Assembly: GCF_018446385.1 (NCBI RefSeq)
Contig: NC_056005.1
Span: forward strand, 40,739,461 to 40,803,460
DNA: 64,000 bases
Reading direction: 5' to 3'
Source: Zingiber officinale
Taxonomy: Eukaryota; Streptophyta; Magnoliopsida; Zingiberales; Zingiberaceae
Shown: positions 24,325-36,506 of the stretch, piece after piece
Layout of the letters: each line of letters opens with the position of its first letter
Numbering within the stretch: position 1 is the stretch's first letter
Notes under the pieces: generated by a model
Database searches by the model: none
What the model saw: the letters and a program-made list of their open reading frames with translations, nothing else
Told to the model about the DNA's origin: nothing
Position numbers and translations under genes: made by a program

Positions 24325-25879
24325 TATTGGCGCAATTTCCAGTAGGTCAAGGTTGACCTAGTTGACCAAGCGTAAACCTTGGTCATGGTTTCGATGTTTG
24401 ACAATACAGAAAGACATGTAGACATGGACAATGCAGGTGCAGTTGTCCATGCGGAGAGATACTGATCAGGGTCTGATCAGGTTGGATGAAGAAGAGTCAA
24501 GTAGGTCAAGGTTGACCGGATACTTGATGGGGAAGTCCTAACTGGAATGTTAGGCAGTTCGGAAAGTCCTGGTGAGTAAAACCAGGCAGTTCGGAAAGTC
24601 CTGGTGAGTGAAGCCAGGCAGTTCGGAAAGTCCTGGTGAGTGAAGCCAGGCAGTGGGAAAGTCTTGGTGAGTGAAGCCAGGCAGTTGGAAAGTCCTGGTG
24701 AGTGAAGCCAGGCAGTTGGAGAAAGTCCTGGTGAGTGAAGCCGGGCGGTGAAAGTCCGGTGAGTGAAGCGAGCGGTGGGAAAGTCTTGGTGAGTGAAGCT
24801 AGGCGGTTGGAAAGTCTGGTGAGTGAAACCCGGGAGGAAATCAGATGGGTCAAGGTTGACCGGACATCAGGAAAAGTCCAAGCGAGGAGCTTGGCACGGA
24901 AAAGTCAAGTTGGAGACTTGGCACGGAAAGTCGAGAGAGGGCTCGGTAGCTCGTTCTCCGGTCTGGGTCGAGAGGGCTCGGTAGCTCGTTCTGGACGGAG
25001 GAAGTCGGAGAGGACTCGGTAGCTCGTTCTCCCTAGGTCAAGAGGGCTCGGTAGCTCGTTCTCGGGACCATTTAGGGTTTAGGGGTGAGCTCTAAACGGA
25101 TCTGGTGACCGATCCGATCGCTGAGTATCGATCGGTGCCGTGACCGATCGGATAACAAACGAAGGGCTCGTAAGTCATCGACGGTCTCCACGATCGATCG
25201 AGGCACATCTCAGAGGTGAGATCGGTCGAGGACCAATCAGTGGGGCTGATCGGTCCCAGGGACGGAGACCGTCTGATCGGTCCGTCAGCTCTGGCGGCTA
25301 GTCTTACATCTTCATTCTTCGCAGTGCGGGTTGAGTGCGAGGTTATAAAAGGAGTTCAAGGGCTTCTCTGGTGGGTTGCTCTTCTTCTTCCTACTCCCGT
25401 GATCGAGCTTGAGCTCTTAGCTTCGAGCTTAGAGCTCCTTCTTGGCTTATCAGCTGGTGCTGTGAGTTTCCTGAAGTTGCTGCTTCGGATTCCAGTCAAC
25501 AAGAACAGTAGGCAAGCTTTGTTTTGTACATTCATATTGTCTTCTGTTTTGTGCTGTATTTTTGTACACCTTTCTTGCTATTGCAAGAAGTTTCTGTGGC
25601 GAGGTTTCTCCACCCAGAAGGAGTGTTCTTATTAGCCAGTTTTCCGGGGACTCATCCACCGACGGATTGATAGGCTTCGTTCACCTTACAGACACGCCGA
25701 GGAGTAGGAGTTTCATCTCCGAACCTCGTTACATCGACGAGTTTGAGGTTTGCTATTCTCCGTTGTCGTTTCTATTGTTTATTTCCGCTGCGCTAACCTT
25801 GATTTGTAGAAAGAAACGAGCGAATTTGGGGTCGGCTATTCACACCCCCCCTCTCTAGCCGAGTACGACGATCCTAACA
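24325..25879 (+). mobile_element. Solo Sirevirus-type LTR inside F
   Basis: Starts TATTGGCGC, probably mutated from TGTTGGTGC, and ends CGATCCTAACA. Exact CCAAT duplications lie at 24320-24324 and 25880-25884. It contains a 32-bp tandem array (24553-24830), a GAGGGCTCGGTAGCTCGTTC array (about 24935-25065), a TATAAAAGG box near 25344, and the conserved end block with TTCTCCACCC and GAGTAGGAG shared with 37525 and 42396. There is no internal region, so it formed by LTR-LTR recombination. Confidence 0.88.
24553..24830 (+). repeat. 32-bp tandem repeat in solo LTR
   Basis: About nine units of GGCAGTTCGGAAAGTCCTGG plus TGAGTGAAGCCA. The first starts are near 24553, 24585, 24617 and 24649; later ones are slightly shorter. 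The right-hand units decay into GGCGGTG variants. Confidence 0.85.
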
Positions 25880-25884
25880 CCAAT

Positions 25885-27424
25885 CAGTGTAGGCTCTAAG
25901 CCCCAATGACCTAGTGTGACCATCATGCTTCCTCTGTGCCAAAGCCTTGGTCAAGGGATCTACGATGTTAGCCTCTGTAGGTACTTTGTAAATCTTCACA
26001 TCTCCTCTCTCGATGATCTCTCGAATGAGATGGAAGCGCCGTAGTATGTGTTTGGTCCGCTGGTGTGAGCGAGGTTCCTTCTCCTGTGCTATAGCTCAAT
26101 TGTTGTCACAATAGAGTTCAATAGGATCAGCAATGCTAGGAACCACCCCAAGTTCAGTGATGAACTTGCGAATCCAAACTGCCTCCTTTGCTGCCTTTGA
26201 TGCAGCAATATACTCGGTCTCTGTCGTAGAATCAGCTACTGTGTCCTGCTTCGAACTCTTCCAGCTCACAGCACCACCATTAATACAAAATACGAACCCT
26301 GACTGCGATCTATAGTCATCCTGGTCGGTCTGGAAGCTAGCATCACTGTAACCCTTTACAGCTAGCTCATCATTGCCTCCATATATCAAGAAATATTCTT
26401 TAGTCCTTCTTAAGTACTTAAAAATATTCTTGACCGCTATCCAGTGACTTTCACCTGGATCTGACTGGTATCTAATCGTCATGCTCAAAGCATACGAGAC
26501 ATCAGGTCGAGTACATAGCATGGCGTACATGATAGATCCTATGGCTGAGGCATAAGGGATCTGATCCATGCGGTCTCTCTCCTCTCTAGAAGAGGGACCT
26601 TGAGTCTTCGAAAGACTCACGCCATGTGACATCGGCAGAAATTCCTTCTTGGAGTTCTGCATGGCAAACCGAAGGAGTAACTTGTCAGTATATGTACTCT
26701 GACTTAGGCCAAGCAATCTCTTAGATCTATCTCTATAGATCTGTATCCCTAGAATGTGGGATGCCTCACCTAAGTCCTTCATTGAGAAGCAACTCCCTAG
26801 CCAGGTCTTGACAGACTGAAGCAAAGGGATGTCCTTCCCAATGAGTAGTATGTCATCCACATACAATATGAGGAAGACAACTATGTTCCCTATAACCTTC
26901 TTGTAGACACAAGGCTCATCTTCATTCTTGATGAAACCAAACTGTTTGATTGCATCATCGAATCGAAGATTTCAGCTCCGAGAAGCTTGCTTTAGTCCAT
27001 AAATGGACCTATGCAGCTTGCATACTCTGCTAGTATGCTGTGGATCTACAAAACACTCAGTTTGTGTCATGTACACATCCTCAAGTAGGTTTCCATTCAG
27101 AAACGCGATTTTGACATCCATTTGCCATATCTCATAGTCATGGTAGGCTGCAATAGCAAGCATGATCCGAATGGACTTAAACATCGCTACTGGAGAAAAT
27201 GTTTCATCATAGTCAATATCATGAATCTGCTTGAAACCTTTAGCTACCAAGCGACCCTTATAGATAAGTCCATCCATGTCAGTCTTTCTCTTAAAGACCC
27301 ACTTACACCCAATGGGTTTTACCCCTTCAGGTGGATCAACCAAAGTCCATACTTGGTTGGTGTACATGGATTCCATTTCGGATCTCATGGCCTCTAGCCA
27401 TTTCTCAGAATCTGGTCTCATCAC
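25885..27424 (-). pseudogene. Element F reverse transcriptase and RNase H
   Basis: From 27424 downward the minus strand encodes WVFKRKTDMDGL, RLVAKGFKQIHDIDYDETFS and DVKIAFLNGNLLEDVYM (RT). After a stop near 26970 (a Trp-to-stop change) it continues with the catalytic YVDD near 26860 and GYSDASFQTD, SKQDTVADSTTETEYIAAS (RNase H). A second stop (TGA) near 26095 splits the RNase H end, where AIAQEKEPRSHQRTKHI follows. These enzymes copy the element RNA in cytoplasmic particles. The two point stops inactivate this copy, but the sequence is otherwise well kept. Confidence 0.93.
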
Positions 27425-27682
27425 AGCTTAGGTGGTAGGCTCATCCTCTATGAGCATAACGTCATCATGGTTGACAAGAGAAATGAGTATCTCTCGGGCT
27501 GACGAGCAGACCTGCAAGAGGTATGTCTACTTGAGCTGTTGTTCCTGAACTCCTTGTGGAACAACATCATCCACAACACTTTGTGGTTCAGTTCAATTTC
27601 CATCGAGGCATCGGTGCTATTGTTCGCATCTTGAACTTCTTCAAGATCGACCCACTAGTCTTTCTAGAAACAAAGTCCCTTT

Positions 27683-28725
27683 CTAGAAAGACCCGATCTT
27701 TGCCACAACTACCTTGGGAATGTAGAAGTAATCTCCCTTAGTTTCCTTGGGATATCCAATAAAGTAGCACTTGTCAGATTTGGGTCCTAATTTGTCTGAG
27801 ACTTGACGTCTAACGTAAGCCTCACAACCCAAATCCTCATGAAAGACACCTGGGCATCTCTCCCAGTCCATATCCTATATGGTGTCTTTATCACGGCCTT
27901 GGATGGAACTCGGTTGAGTATAAAAGTTGCCGTGTCTAGAGCATAACCCCAAAGGTATGTCGGAAGATCTGTGTGACTCATCATAGATCGTACCATATCT
28001 AATAAAGTACCATTCCTCCTTTCGGATACACCATTCCACTGTGGTGTTCCAGGAGGTGTGAGTTGAGATAGGATCTCACACTCAGCTAGATAGTCATGGA
28101 ACTCATGGCTAAGGTATTCTCCACTTCGATCGGATCAAAGTATCTTAATACTCTTGCCAAGCTGGTTCTGTACTTCATTCTTGAATTCTTTGAACTTTTC
28201 AAAGGATTTAGACTTATGTGTCATTAAGTACACATAACCATATCTACTGAAGTCATTAGTAAATGTGATGAAGTACCTATAACCATCTCTAGCAGCGACA
28301 TTGAAAGGGCCACATACATCACTATGTATGAGTCCTAACAAATCAGTCACTCTCTCGCCGTGCCCACTAAAGGGAGTCTTGGTCATCTTGCCTCGTAGGC
28401 ATGACTCGCATATCTCATATGATTCTAAATCAAATGAGTCTAGCAAACCATCCTATTGGAGCTGGGATAAGCGCTTGTCATTTATATGACCTAAGCGACA
28501 GTGCCAGAGGTAGGTTTGGTTCATATCATTTGACTTGAACCTCTTGGTATTTATGTTATAGATAGGGCTCTCAAGGTCTAGAATATAGAGTCCGTTCATC
28601 AGAGGTGCACTACAATAGAACCTATCATTTAAATAGACGGAACAACATTTGTTCTTTATTGTAAACGAAAATCCTTTCTTGTCCAAACAAGAAACTGAAA
28701 TTATGTTCTTAGTCAAGGCAGGCAC
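27683..28725 (-). pseudogene. Element F GAG-pre-integrase and integrase
   Basis: The minus strand shows LWHCRLGHIN and CESCLRGKM (HHCC zinc-binding region), then core residues in IHSDVCGP, SDRSGEY and NGVSERRN, the D,D,E set of Ty1/copia integrases. A stop near 28450 separates GAG-pre-integrase from the core, another near 28133 lies just before SDRSGEY, and a frame change lies near 27790-27850. Integrase inserts the cDNA into the chromosome; here it is broken. Confidence 0.9.
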
Positions 28726-28745
28726 ATAACAACAATCATCTAATT

Positions 28746-29285
28746 CTAGTACAAGCCCAGAGGGTAGAGATAGACAGCAATAGCAGCAACCCGTGCTCCA
28801 TTGCCTACTCGTAGGTCTACCTCACCCTTCGTTAATGCCCTGCTATTTCTCAGCGCTTGGACATTAGTACAAATGTGCGAAGCACATCCGGTATCTAATA
28901 CCCACGATGAAGAAATAGAGAGGTTGACTTCTATAACATGTATACCTGAAGTAGAAATCTTATTTCTCTTCTTCTTAAGGTCTTCCAGGTATTCTTTGGA
29001 GTTCCTCTTCCAGTGCCTTGCTTGTCCTTGATATAGGTGACAAAGATGTTCAACCACATCGTAAGCGCCCATCAACTCATCTTGATGCTTCTTGTAAGCA
29101 TCTCGGTCTGCTCGCGTGGCAGTGGCAGGAGGAGCCTCCGGAATGGGCTGCTCCAGAACGTACAGTTTACATTCTAGGTTGAGAACTATTCTCAGGTTCC
29201 TGTACCAGTCCAGGAAATTTGCTCCGTTGAGCTTGTCCTTCTTAAGGACAGATCGCAAGGAGAAGGTGTTCGTATTCGACGTCAT
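28746..29285 (-). pseudogene. Element F gag-protease, internally deleted
   Basis: Starts MTSNTNTFSLRSVLKKDKLN with the gag N-terminal phrase NGANFLDWYRNLRIVL, then runs to DELMGAYDVVEHL. It jumps abruptly to QARHWKRNSKEYLEDLKKK, a segment that normally lies after the zinc knuckle. Most of the gag central domain and the CCHC knuckle are therefore missing. The protease motif follows (WVLDTGCASHICT, catalytic DTG). A frame change near 28746 leads to the conserved VPALTKNIISVSCLDKKGF. An in-frame deletion fused gag to protease. Confidence 0.88.
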
Positions 29286-30789
29286 GGTAATCTACAACAG
29301 AAATAAATACAGAAATAAGTATCATATTCTTAATCATTTAATTAGGCCTTTAACTAAATGATGCTCCCACTAAATTCTATAATTCATGTGGGACAAGATC
29401 CACATCATACTAACCCTTGAATTAGCTTTGGCTAATATGCCCAAGACTTAGTATGATCGGTAGGTAACGATTACCAATTACATCTCTATGCAACTCTTGT
29501 TTATAGGATCAAAATCCGCATTTATATTAAAACTCGAGTTAGCTTTGGCTAATACGCCCAAGAGTTAATATAAACGTGATTTTGACCTATCTACCAACCA
29601 TTGGATAATGCCTATAGTTAAACTCGATCCAATTGAGTTAACTAGTTACTCAATCTAATTGAGTTGTACTCACCCATGCGTTGATAGGCGAGACCAAGAT
29701 TGTCCCTCCGTACCCTACTAAGATAGTATGCGTTGCTCTACTTTGGCAGATTCAACAACAACATGCGATCGAGGTAGTGGTAGGTATCACGGCATGGTAG
29801 GCATTACGAGTTGATGCGATTTAGATCTAATCTAAACGATGATGCGTATAATATACTCGATAGATCTAATCTAATCGTGGGGTGCATCATGTGCACGACT
29901 TAGATCTAATCTAATCGTTAGACACTAATTAATTACTTAATTAACTAGCACGCATCACATACACACAAAAGCAATTAATTAAATAATTTTGTGATTATGT
30001 CATGGCCCTACTACGATCTTCTCAAGCCAATGAGAAGATCGGATGGTCAACCTAAGGTCAACAGCTTCTCAAGCTCCTTCCTTTGACCACCTCGTGTTGC
30101 TCGCGCCCTCCTCGTAACTCCGTCTCGAGTGGACCTTCCACCGCTTCAAAATTTACATTACATTTTGAAACTCGAGTTACATTCGAATCTAAATCTAATT
30201 TACAACAAGAATAAAAGAGAAAGACACGACGTGCAGGTCGCGAAAAAAAATAAAAATACAACACGTACATCACATCACGGCACGCAGGCCGTATTATGAA
30301 TTACAACACAAATTATCCAATCATATTGGGTCTTTGGGCCATGACTATCACAAAAATAATATATAATTCAAAATTATATATTTCTTTAATTTTCAGTAAT
30401 TTTTCTATAATTTTTTACAATTTTTACGAGTACAATTTCCCGGCGGTTCCGTTTAGCGGTTTTCGGGCGCAATCGAGTAACGAATCCTCTTGCGGGGCCA
30501 GGGGCAGCGCCCCTACCCGCGATCTAACCATCGCGAGGGTTCCATTGCGATCTAACAGCGCCTTAGTCCGCTGTCCCAAAAAGTTTTGGGGCGAAACTTG
30601 GCCGTTTTGGAAAATTCTTCTCGGTAGTCGAAGCCTACAAGTATCGAAACACTTGTGCTTTGCTTCTACGAGAAAAATACCCATAAAAACTATAAAAATC
30701 ATAAATTTACAGAATATTACAGAACTGAAAAGTTTTCATAAAACACAAAATAAACTCGTATTCGTCTTCGCACGTGGCTCTGATACCAC
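29286..30789 (-). other. Element F leader and primer-binding site
   Basis: A 1.5-kb untranslated leader between the initiator-tRNA-Met primer site (30776-30788) and the gag ATG. It contains two copies of a GTTAGCTTTGGCTAAT block near 29410 and 29530 and several AGATCTAATCTAATCG phrases near 29820-29910. A 240-codon plus-strand open frame at 30296-31018 crosses the primer site into the LTR and is not a gene. Confidence 0.7.
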
Positions 30790-32728
30790 TGTGGAAACCC
30801 CGAAAGCCCCAAAGCCAACGGATCCGTGCAAAGAAAAATTTCGAAAAACTATGAATACGAGTTTCTACCGAGATCTACTCCTAGATCTACATGAAAAGGG
30901 TTATACCTTCGATGCGTGCCCTTTGCGAATCCTGCTCGTCCAAGGTACGCCGAATCTCGAGATTGTCAACGTTGACAATCCTCTAGAAGTATCCACACGA
31001 ACAAGATGTGTTCTCTAACACTCAAGGATGGATAAGAGAACACCACAAGTGTGCTAGCACTTTCTAGGGCTCTCGGGTAGGATTTAAAAAGGGAGAAAGG
31101 AGAGAAAGTAAAAGGAATCTCATACACTCCTCTAGGTACCCTCCTTTGTGACCTTCACTCCACCCTATTCTCTTGGAACTCAACTCACTCACCTTCACCT
31201 TGCTTGGAATCCACGGCAACAGCAGCAAAGGAGGAGGAAGAGAGCTAAGGAGGAAGAAACATTCAACACCACAAAATCAATACCACAAAATGAAACTCCT
31301 TTTTCTTTTATGTGGCCGGCCACACATGGGTAACTCCCCATTTAATGTGGCCGGCCACATTAAATGGAGGATTGTAACCTCTTGATCTCCCTTGATGATG
31401 TGGAGATGATGTGGCAAGGTTAGTCATGCCATGTAGGATGAGTCAACTTTCATGATGTGGCAATACATCAAGTCTAACTTGATGTTTCAACTTCCATTTG
31501 GTCACGTCAAAATTGACCAATTCTCTTCCTTGTTGAGTTAAATCCAACCTTTGATTCAAGTCAATTTTAATTTAATGAATCTCAATTCATTAATATAAAT
31601 TGACTCAATGAATCAAATTTAAATTAAACTCATTCAACAATTGAATCTAATTGAGTCTAACTCAATAAGTCTAATTTGAATTAATCCGAATCCAATTTTT
31701 GGTGCATCATATGAACCTAATCCAATTGGTTCATCATATGAACCTAATCTCCATCCACTTGTTCTTTGTGTATGACCCAATAGGTTCTTGTAACGTTGGC
31801 AATGTTTCTAAACTCCTTTAGAAACATAAGCAATGAATGACATCTAGCAATACATCATTGCTACCCAAGTTACAAGAATGTTGAGATCCAACATCACCTT
31901 GTGACTCCTCACAAAATATGACAAGTGTCCTTCTATCCTAGACATCTAGATTGATCAATATGAGGCATAGACCGTGTCATCCTCTAATCAATCTAAATCT
32001 TGAACTCCAAGTAGACACACTAAATCAAATGAGCTTAATATCCTATATTGACTCATTTGGGCATGGCCATGCACTTCGTGGTCTCACTCTATCAAGAATA
32101 CCGATGTATCTCCCGTCATATAGGAGGGATAGATCCCATCTACATCACTCACATCACTCCGCATAATTTGTTACATACCCAGTAATTGCCTTTATGGTCC
32201 ACCCAGTTACGGGTGACGTTTGACGAAACCAAAGTATGTAATTCCTTATGTAGGGAACCATGGTGACTTCAGGTCTAAGGACTAGTAGTCATACTAATAG
32301 CCACATGAGAAAGTATATGACACTCATATAACGATCCATGATACTTTCTCATGGCGGGTCATTCAGTATACATTCTCTAATGCATATCCATGTGTCAACT
32401 TGATATCTCTATATCCATGACTTGTGAGGTCAAGTCATCGAGTTGACCTACATGCTAGTCTTATTGCATTAACATTGTCTCTGAATGTTAATACTCGACT
32501 AGGAATGATTAAGAGTAGTGTTCCCTATATCATCTCACTATCGATTCAACCAATCGATTGATATAGGTAAGAACCTTCTACTCAAGGACGTTATTATACT
32601 TAGTTTATTTGGCACCAATACAAGTAAGTATAACAACCAAAAACCAAATGTCTTTATTTATATAGAATATGATACAATAAGTCCAAAATATAATCATCAA
32701 ATGATTGGCTCTAGGACTCTAGCTAATA
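30790..32728 (-). repeat. Element F 5' LTR (right)
   Basis: 1939 bp, nearly the same as 22307-24299 by eye. It begins TGTGGAAACC where the other LTR has an extra 38 bases, and ends CTAGCTAATA (CTAACA in the partner). Confidence 0.92.
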
Positions 32729-32733
32729 GAGTG

Positions 32734-33238
32734 AACTAGGCAGAAGTCTTGGCAAATGAAGGACATCGGGCAGAAGTGCTAATAGTCTCGAACATTAGAC
32801 AGGAAGCCTTGACGGTTACGGATTCTAGGCAGAAGTCTAGGTGGGTCGAGGATCAGATGTCTAGTGAGAAGTCTCGAAGGTCAAAATCGGACGTTGAGTA
32901 AAAGTCCAAACAGGTCAGGAGAATTGAATGTTTAGCAACAAGTAAACTCTATTGAGAGGAGTAGGTGAGGATGTATTTCTTGTTAAGGAAACATTGGACA
33001 TCGATCAGACCTAGGATTTCTGTGAAATTTAAAATTCAGGATTGGATATTCCCGAGACTATCTAAATATTTATACTTATATTTCATATTATGTTTGTTGT
33101 ACTAACTCTGTGATGTAGGAAATTAAAGCTGAATTTAAGGTATTCCAGGCGCCCGGAGATTCGAGAGGCTAGAAAGGATCTAGGTGCCTGGAATGACCTG
33201 AATCTAGCCACGCAAGTAGTTGAGTTGACATACTCTAG
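32734..33238 (+). mobile_element. Sirevirus-type LTR G, right part
   Basis: Resumes the AAGTCT/AGGCAGAAGTC phrases of 22106-22306 directly after the F target duplication. It includes the CAGGCGCCCGG/GGTGCCTGG block seen in other LTRs of this type. It is cut at 33239 by Athila element B, and its remainder is not found in the window. Confidence 0.6.
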
Positions 33239-34999
33239 TGATGTGCATAGATTATATACGTCTTTAGGCATTGTTTGACGCACATATACTTGTATTTTAT
33301 GCATATAATCTATGTTTATTGCATCCTATTTCATTATAATATTATATTTCCATTTTTTTTAGTTCAGATATCTTCTCTTGTGCATTTTGTGATGACAGGA
33401 ATGCTTTTGGAGTGGAAATAGAGCGGAAACATGCTAAGAAGAAGCATGTGGAGAATAGAGCAGAGCAGGGTTATGCCTCTGGCATGACCGTGCTTCTTAC
33501 CCCAAGCGCAACTAGAACTTGGTCGTGCCCCCAGGCATGGCCGTGTGGCAATTCCCGTGGCCGATAACTTCAGGGCGTGTAGATCTACACGACCATGTGG
33601 TTTCTCCAAAGCTCAATTAGAGCAGGGTCATGCCTTTTGGCACAACCATGTCTTACATCCAGAGACTAACTTCACTCAGGCCATGTGGATTCGACATAGT
33701 TGTGCACCAGTTCCAGCAGCCAACAGGCTTTGGCCCTGCCCAAGTGGCACGACCGTGGCATGACCCATGGCAGGGGTCGTGCCAACCCTATTTAAGGGGA
33801 TTTTTTCCCCCTTTTTAGGAATCTTGGGGATATTGGGGACTTCATCCCTCTCCTTAGTGAAGGGTTCTCCCCTCTTGGGGAGGCCCTAAAACTCTTCTTC
33901 TTTAAGATCCATCCATCTCCGGAGCAAGGGAGCACTTTCAAGGATGCTATCAAAGAAAACCATTTCATTTCTCTATCTCCATGTATCGAGTTATAGTTTA
34001 CTTATTTCTTCGTCTTTGGATTGTAATCCCTTGTGATACAGTAGATTCTCTAAATTTAGGATGTAGGAAATAGTGATGTTATGATGTTGATGTATGAACT
34101 ATGTTTATAGACATTTTCCTATGCAATGATATGTTTACTACTTGTTCTATTGTGTTATGCCTTTTATGTATTTGACAAAATGTGTGAATGGTGTAAACAT
34201 GTAGATATGTGAGATTTTGCCTCTATGTTAATGTTACTACTAGACTGGATAACCGGAGGATTCTTAGTGACAAAGGATACTCATTCAACCAAACATATTA
34301 TGCCCTTAGTGATAGAGGACATCAATACTTTTTCACTTTCTAGAGTCAAAAGATCATAACATAGGGACTAATCCTTAAGGGGTTGGTCACCATGTAGAGG
34401 AGGTGCCATGGATTGTGAAATCATAGGACCCGATGACAAGGGGTATCCCTTACTTTCTACGGTATGTCCTTGAAACAGGGATCAATGCCCTATTAGGGAG
34501 TTTAATTAGAGTTTCAGGAGTTTTTCCTAAATTAATGTTAGAAAGTGACTTATGTAATCTTGGAATGTATGACCAAGGGGTCCTAGTGACAAGGGATTCC
34601 CTCTTAACCAGACTTTCTAGGTTACCTCTTTACTTAATGACGTTAGAACTTGTGGTAAATTTTTCGATGTAACCATCGTGAGAGTTGTGCTAGACTTTAG
34701 TTAGAATCCCTACATGAGTGTAAGCATGAAGTTAGGTATATGAACAATGCATAGGAACATTAACTAGAATAGTAATGAAACTAAAATCCTGGCATCTATC
34801 ATTCACCATCCACATTCTCTACTCTCCATTCCCTTTCCTTCTTTCAATCTTTCTCGTTAGTTCACAAGCACTAAACTCAACTTTCGACCATCTAGATAAC
34901 TTACTTTGCGACATCTTTAGTGCTTAATCAATAGTCCATGTGGGTTCGATAATCTTTTATATTACTGACGATGTAGCCGTGTACTTACAGTTTGTAACA
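33239..34999 (+). repeat. Element B 5' LTR
   Basis: 1761 bp. The start matches 44473 onward. A TATTTAAGG promoter-like motif lies near 33789, after repeated GTGGCACGACC/GTCATGCC phrases (33480-33780) characteristic of this LTR family. Confidence 0.85.
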
Positions 35000-35253
35000 A
35001 GTTTTTGGTGTCCTTGCCTAGGGCTGTTCACATTAATATTAATTGATTAGTATATGAGTTACTCTAAACATGTTAATAGTTATTTTTACTTGTTTATTTT
35101 TATTTCCGGACCATTCTTTTTTGCAATTTAAATTCTGCATTTACTTTTTGTTATTAGTTTAAAGTTTAGTTTTTTCTTTTCTTAATTTATGTATTTTCTT
35201 TCCTGTTCTTAATTTTGTATTTTTATTTTTTCTCATAATTTTTTTAGATATCC

Positions 35254-36339
35254 ATGAGCACTAACGTGTCAAGCAGACCTTTGAGAGAATATTTTGAACC
35301 TATTTATGCAAGATTTATGTCTCCCATTGTGCAACCTTATATCGAAGTAAAACGTTTTCAACTAAACCCAGAATTAATCACCATGATATAAGGTCATAAA
35401 TTTGGAGAAAAAATATCAGAAAACCCATACTTCCACCTTGAAGAATTCCTAGAACTTTATAACATAGCAAACTGTGAGGGAGTCTTAGCAAATGTCATTC
35501 AGTTGATGACATTTTCTTTCAGTATCAAGGATAGAGCAAAGGCTTGATTTTATTCTCTTCATCCTCAAAGCATTACAAGTTGGAAATAATTGGAGCAATG
35601 ATTTTTGAATTATTTTTTTCTCTCCAAGCAGAACAGTTTACTTAAGGAATAACATCACACACTTTGCTCAGGTAAATGGAGAATTACTATTTAAAGCATG
35701 GGACAGATTCAAGAGTTTGTTAAGACAGTGTCCCTATCATGGTTTGGAAAAATATTTGACTCTTCACATATTCTATGGGGATATTTCTTTCTCAGATAAG
35801 TATTTATTAGATTCATTAGCTGGAGGTTCTTTTATGAATAAAAGTGTGGATGAAGTATTCACATTAATTAATCAAATGACATTGAACCTTCATGAATCGT
35901 CAGATAAAAGTTGGATGGAATTTTCCCAAGAACTTTAGAAGTGCAAGCCATGAATGCAAAAGAGCATGCTAAACAAAATACAGTTCAACCATCCAAAAGT
36001 TTTGCAAATCACAAGTCACAGAATGAGGGGTTTGAACAGTTGGAGGCAAAGATTCATAGCATAATTTCAAAATCATTCAAACATGACCTCCCTCCTACCC
36101 AAACAAGGTCTAGTGAATATTGTAATGATATTAAGTTGAGAAGTGGCAAGAATCATGAAGAACTTCTAGAGAAGGACTTATATAGAATTGGGGAGAAGAA
36201 TAATAACAAAACCACAAAAACTCAGCCCCTTTATTCTAGAAAGTATCTAAACGTCACAAGTACCTTTCCCTCAACGGTGGATCACACCATCACTAGACAA
36301 GGAAGTTGGACCTCTGCCATGAGCTCAAAGAAAATATGA
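35254..36339 (+). pseudogene. Element B gag (Athila type)
   Basis: The plus strand from the ATG at 35254 reads STNVSSRPLREYF, then ENPYFHLEEFLELYNIANCE, LMTFSFSIKDRAKA, SLHPQSITSWK and NNITHFAQVNGELLFKAWDR. It continues with LLRQCPYHGLEKYL, DSLAGGSFMNKSVDEVFTLI and a lysine-rich tail. This is the retrotransposon gag domain of Ty3/gypsy Athila elements, which forms the virus-like particle. Stops occur near 35391 and 35546, with frame problems around 35590-35660 and a stop at 35938. No zinc knuckle was seen. The frame breaks off into stops before 36500. Confidence 0.88.
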
Positions 36340-36506
36340 AAAAAAGAAGATCAATCCTTTCTAAGACTTCTACTAAGGATTCCTTTTCCACAAAGGCTAG
36401 TGGGGGCTAACAAAGATAAAGATTTTGGCAAATTCTATGATATTAATATAGTTGAGTGCAAATTTCTTGATATATATAAAGATAAGGACTCTTTAGATGA
36501 GGAGTG

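Larger units (their letters stand above)
22307..32728 (-). mobile_element. Ty1/copia retrotransposon F, minus strand
   Basis: The LTRs are 22307-24299 (3' LTR) and 30790-32728 (5' LTR), and the 5-bp duplications GAGTG are at 22302-22306 and 32729-32733. The primer site is complementary to initiator tRNA-Met (TGGTATCAGAGCC on the minus strand, 30776-30788). A polypurine tract CTAGTGGGAGATT on the minus strand abuts the 3' LTR (24300-24312). Order on the minus strand is leader, gag, protease, integrase, RT, RNase H, as in Ty1/copia. Few coding lesions and similar LTRs suggest a fairly recent insertion. A solo LTR sits inside at 24325-25879. Confidence 0.93.

Noticed and set aside
24553..24830. 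Regular 32-bp repeats suggestive of a CRISPR array
   Set aside because: Units are contiguous with no unique spacers and lie in a plant LTR.
30776..30788. tRNA-like sequence GGCTCTGATACCA
   Set aside because: It is the retrotransposon primer-binding site (complement of the tRNA-Met 3' end), not a tRNA gene. The same applies to 37528-37540, 12613-12630 and 35006-35023.
30296..31018. 240-codon plus-strand open frame
   Set aside because: Runs antisense through element F's leader, across its primer site and into its LTR; no domain and explained by the element.
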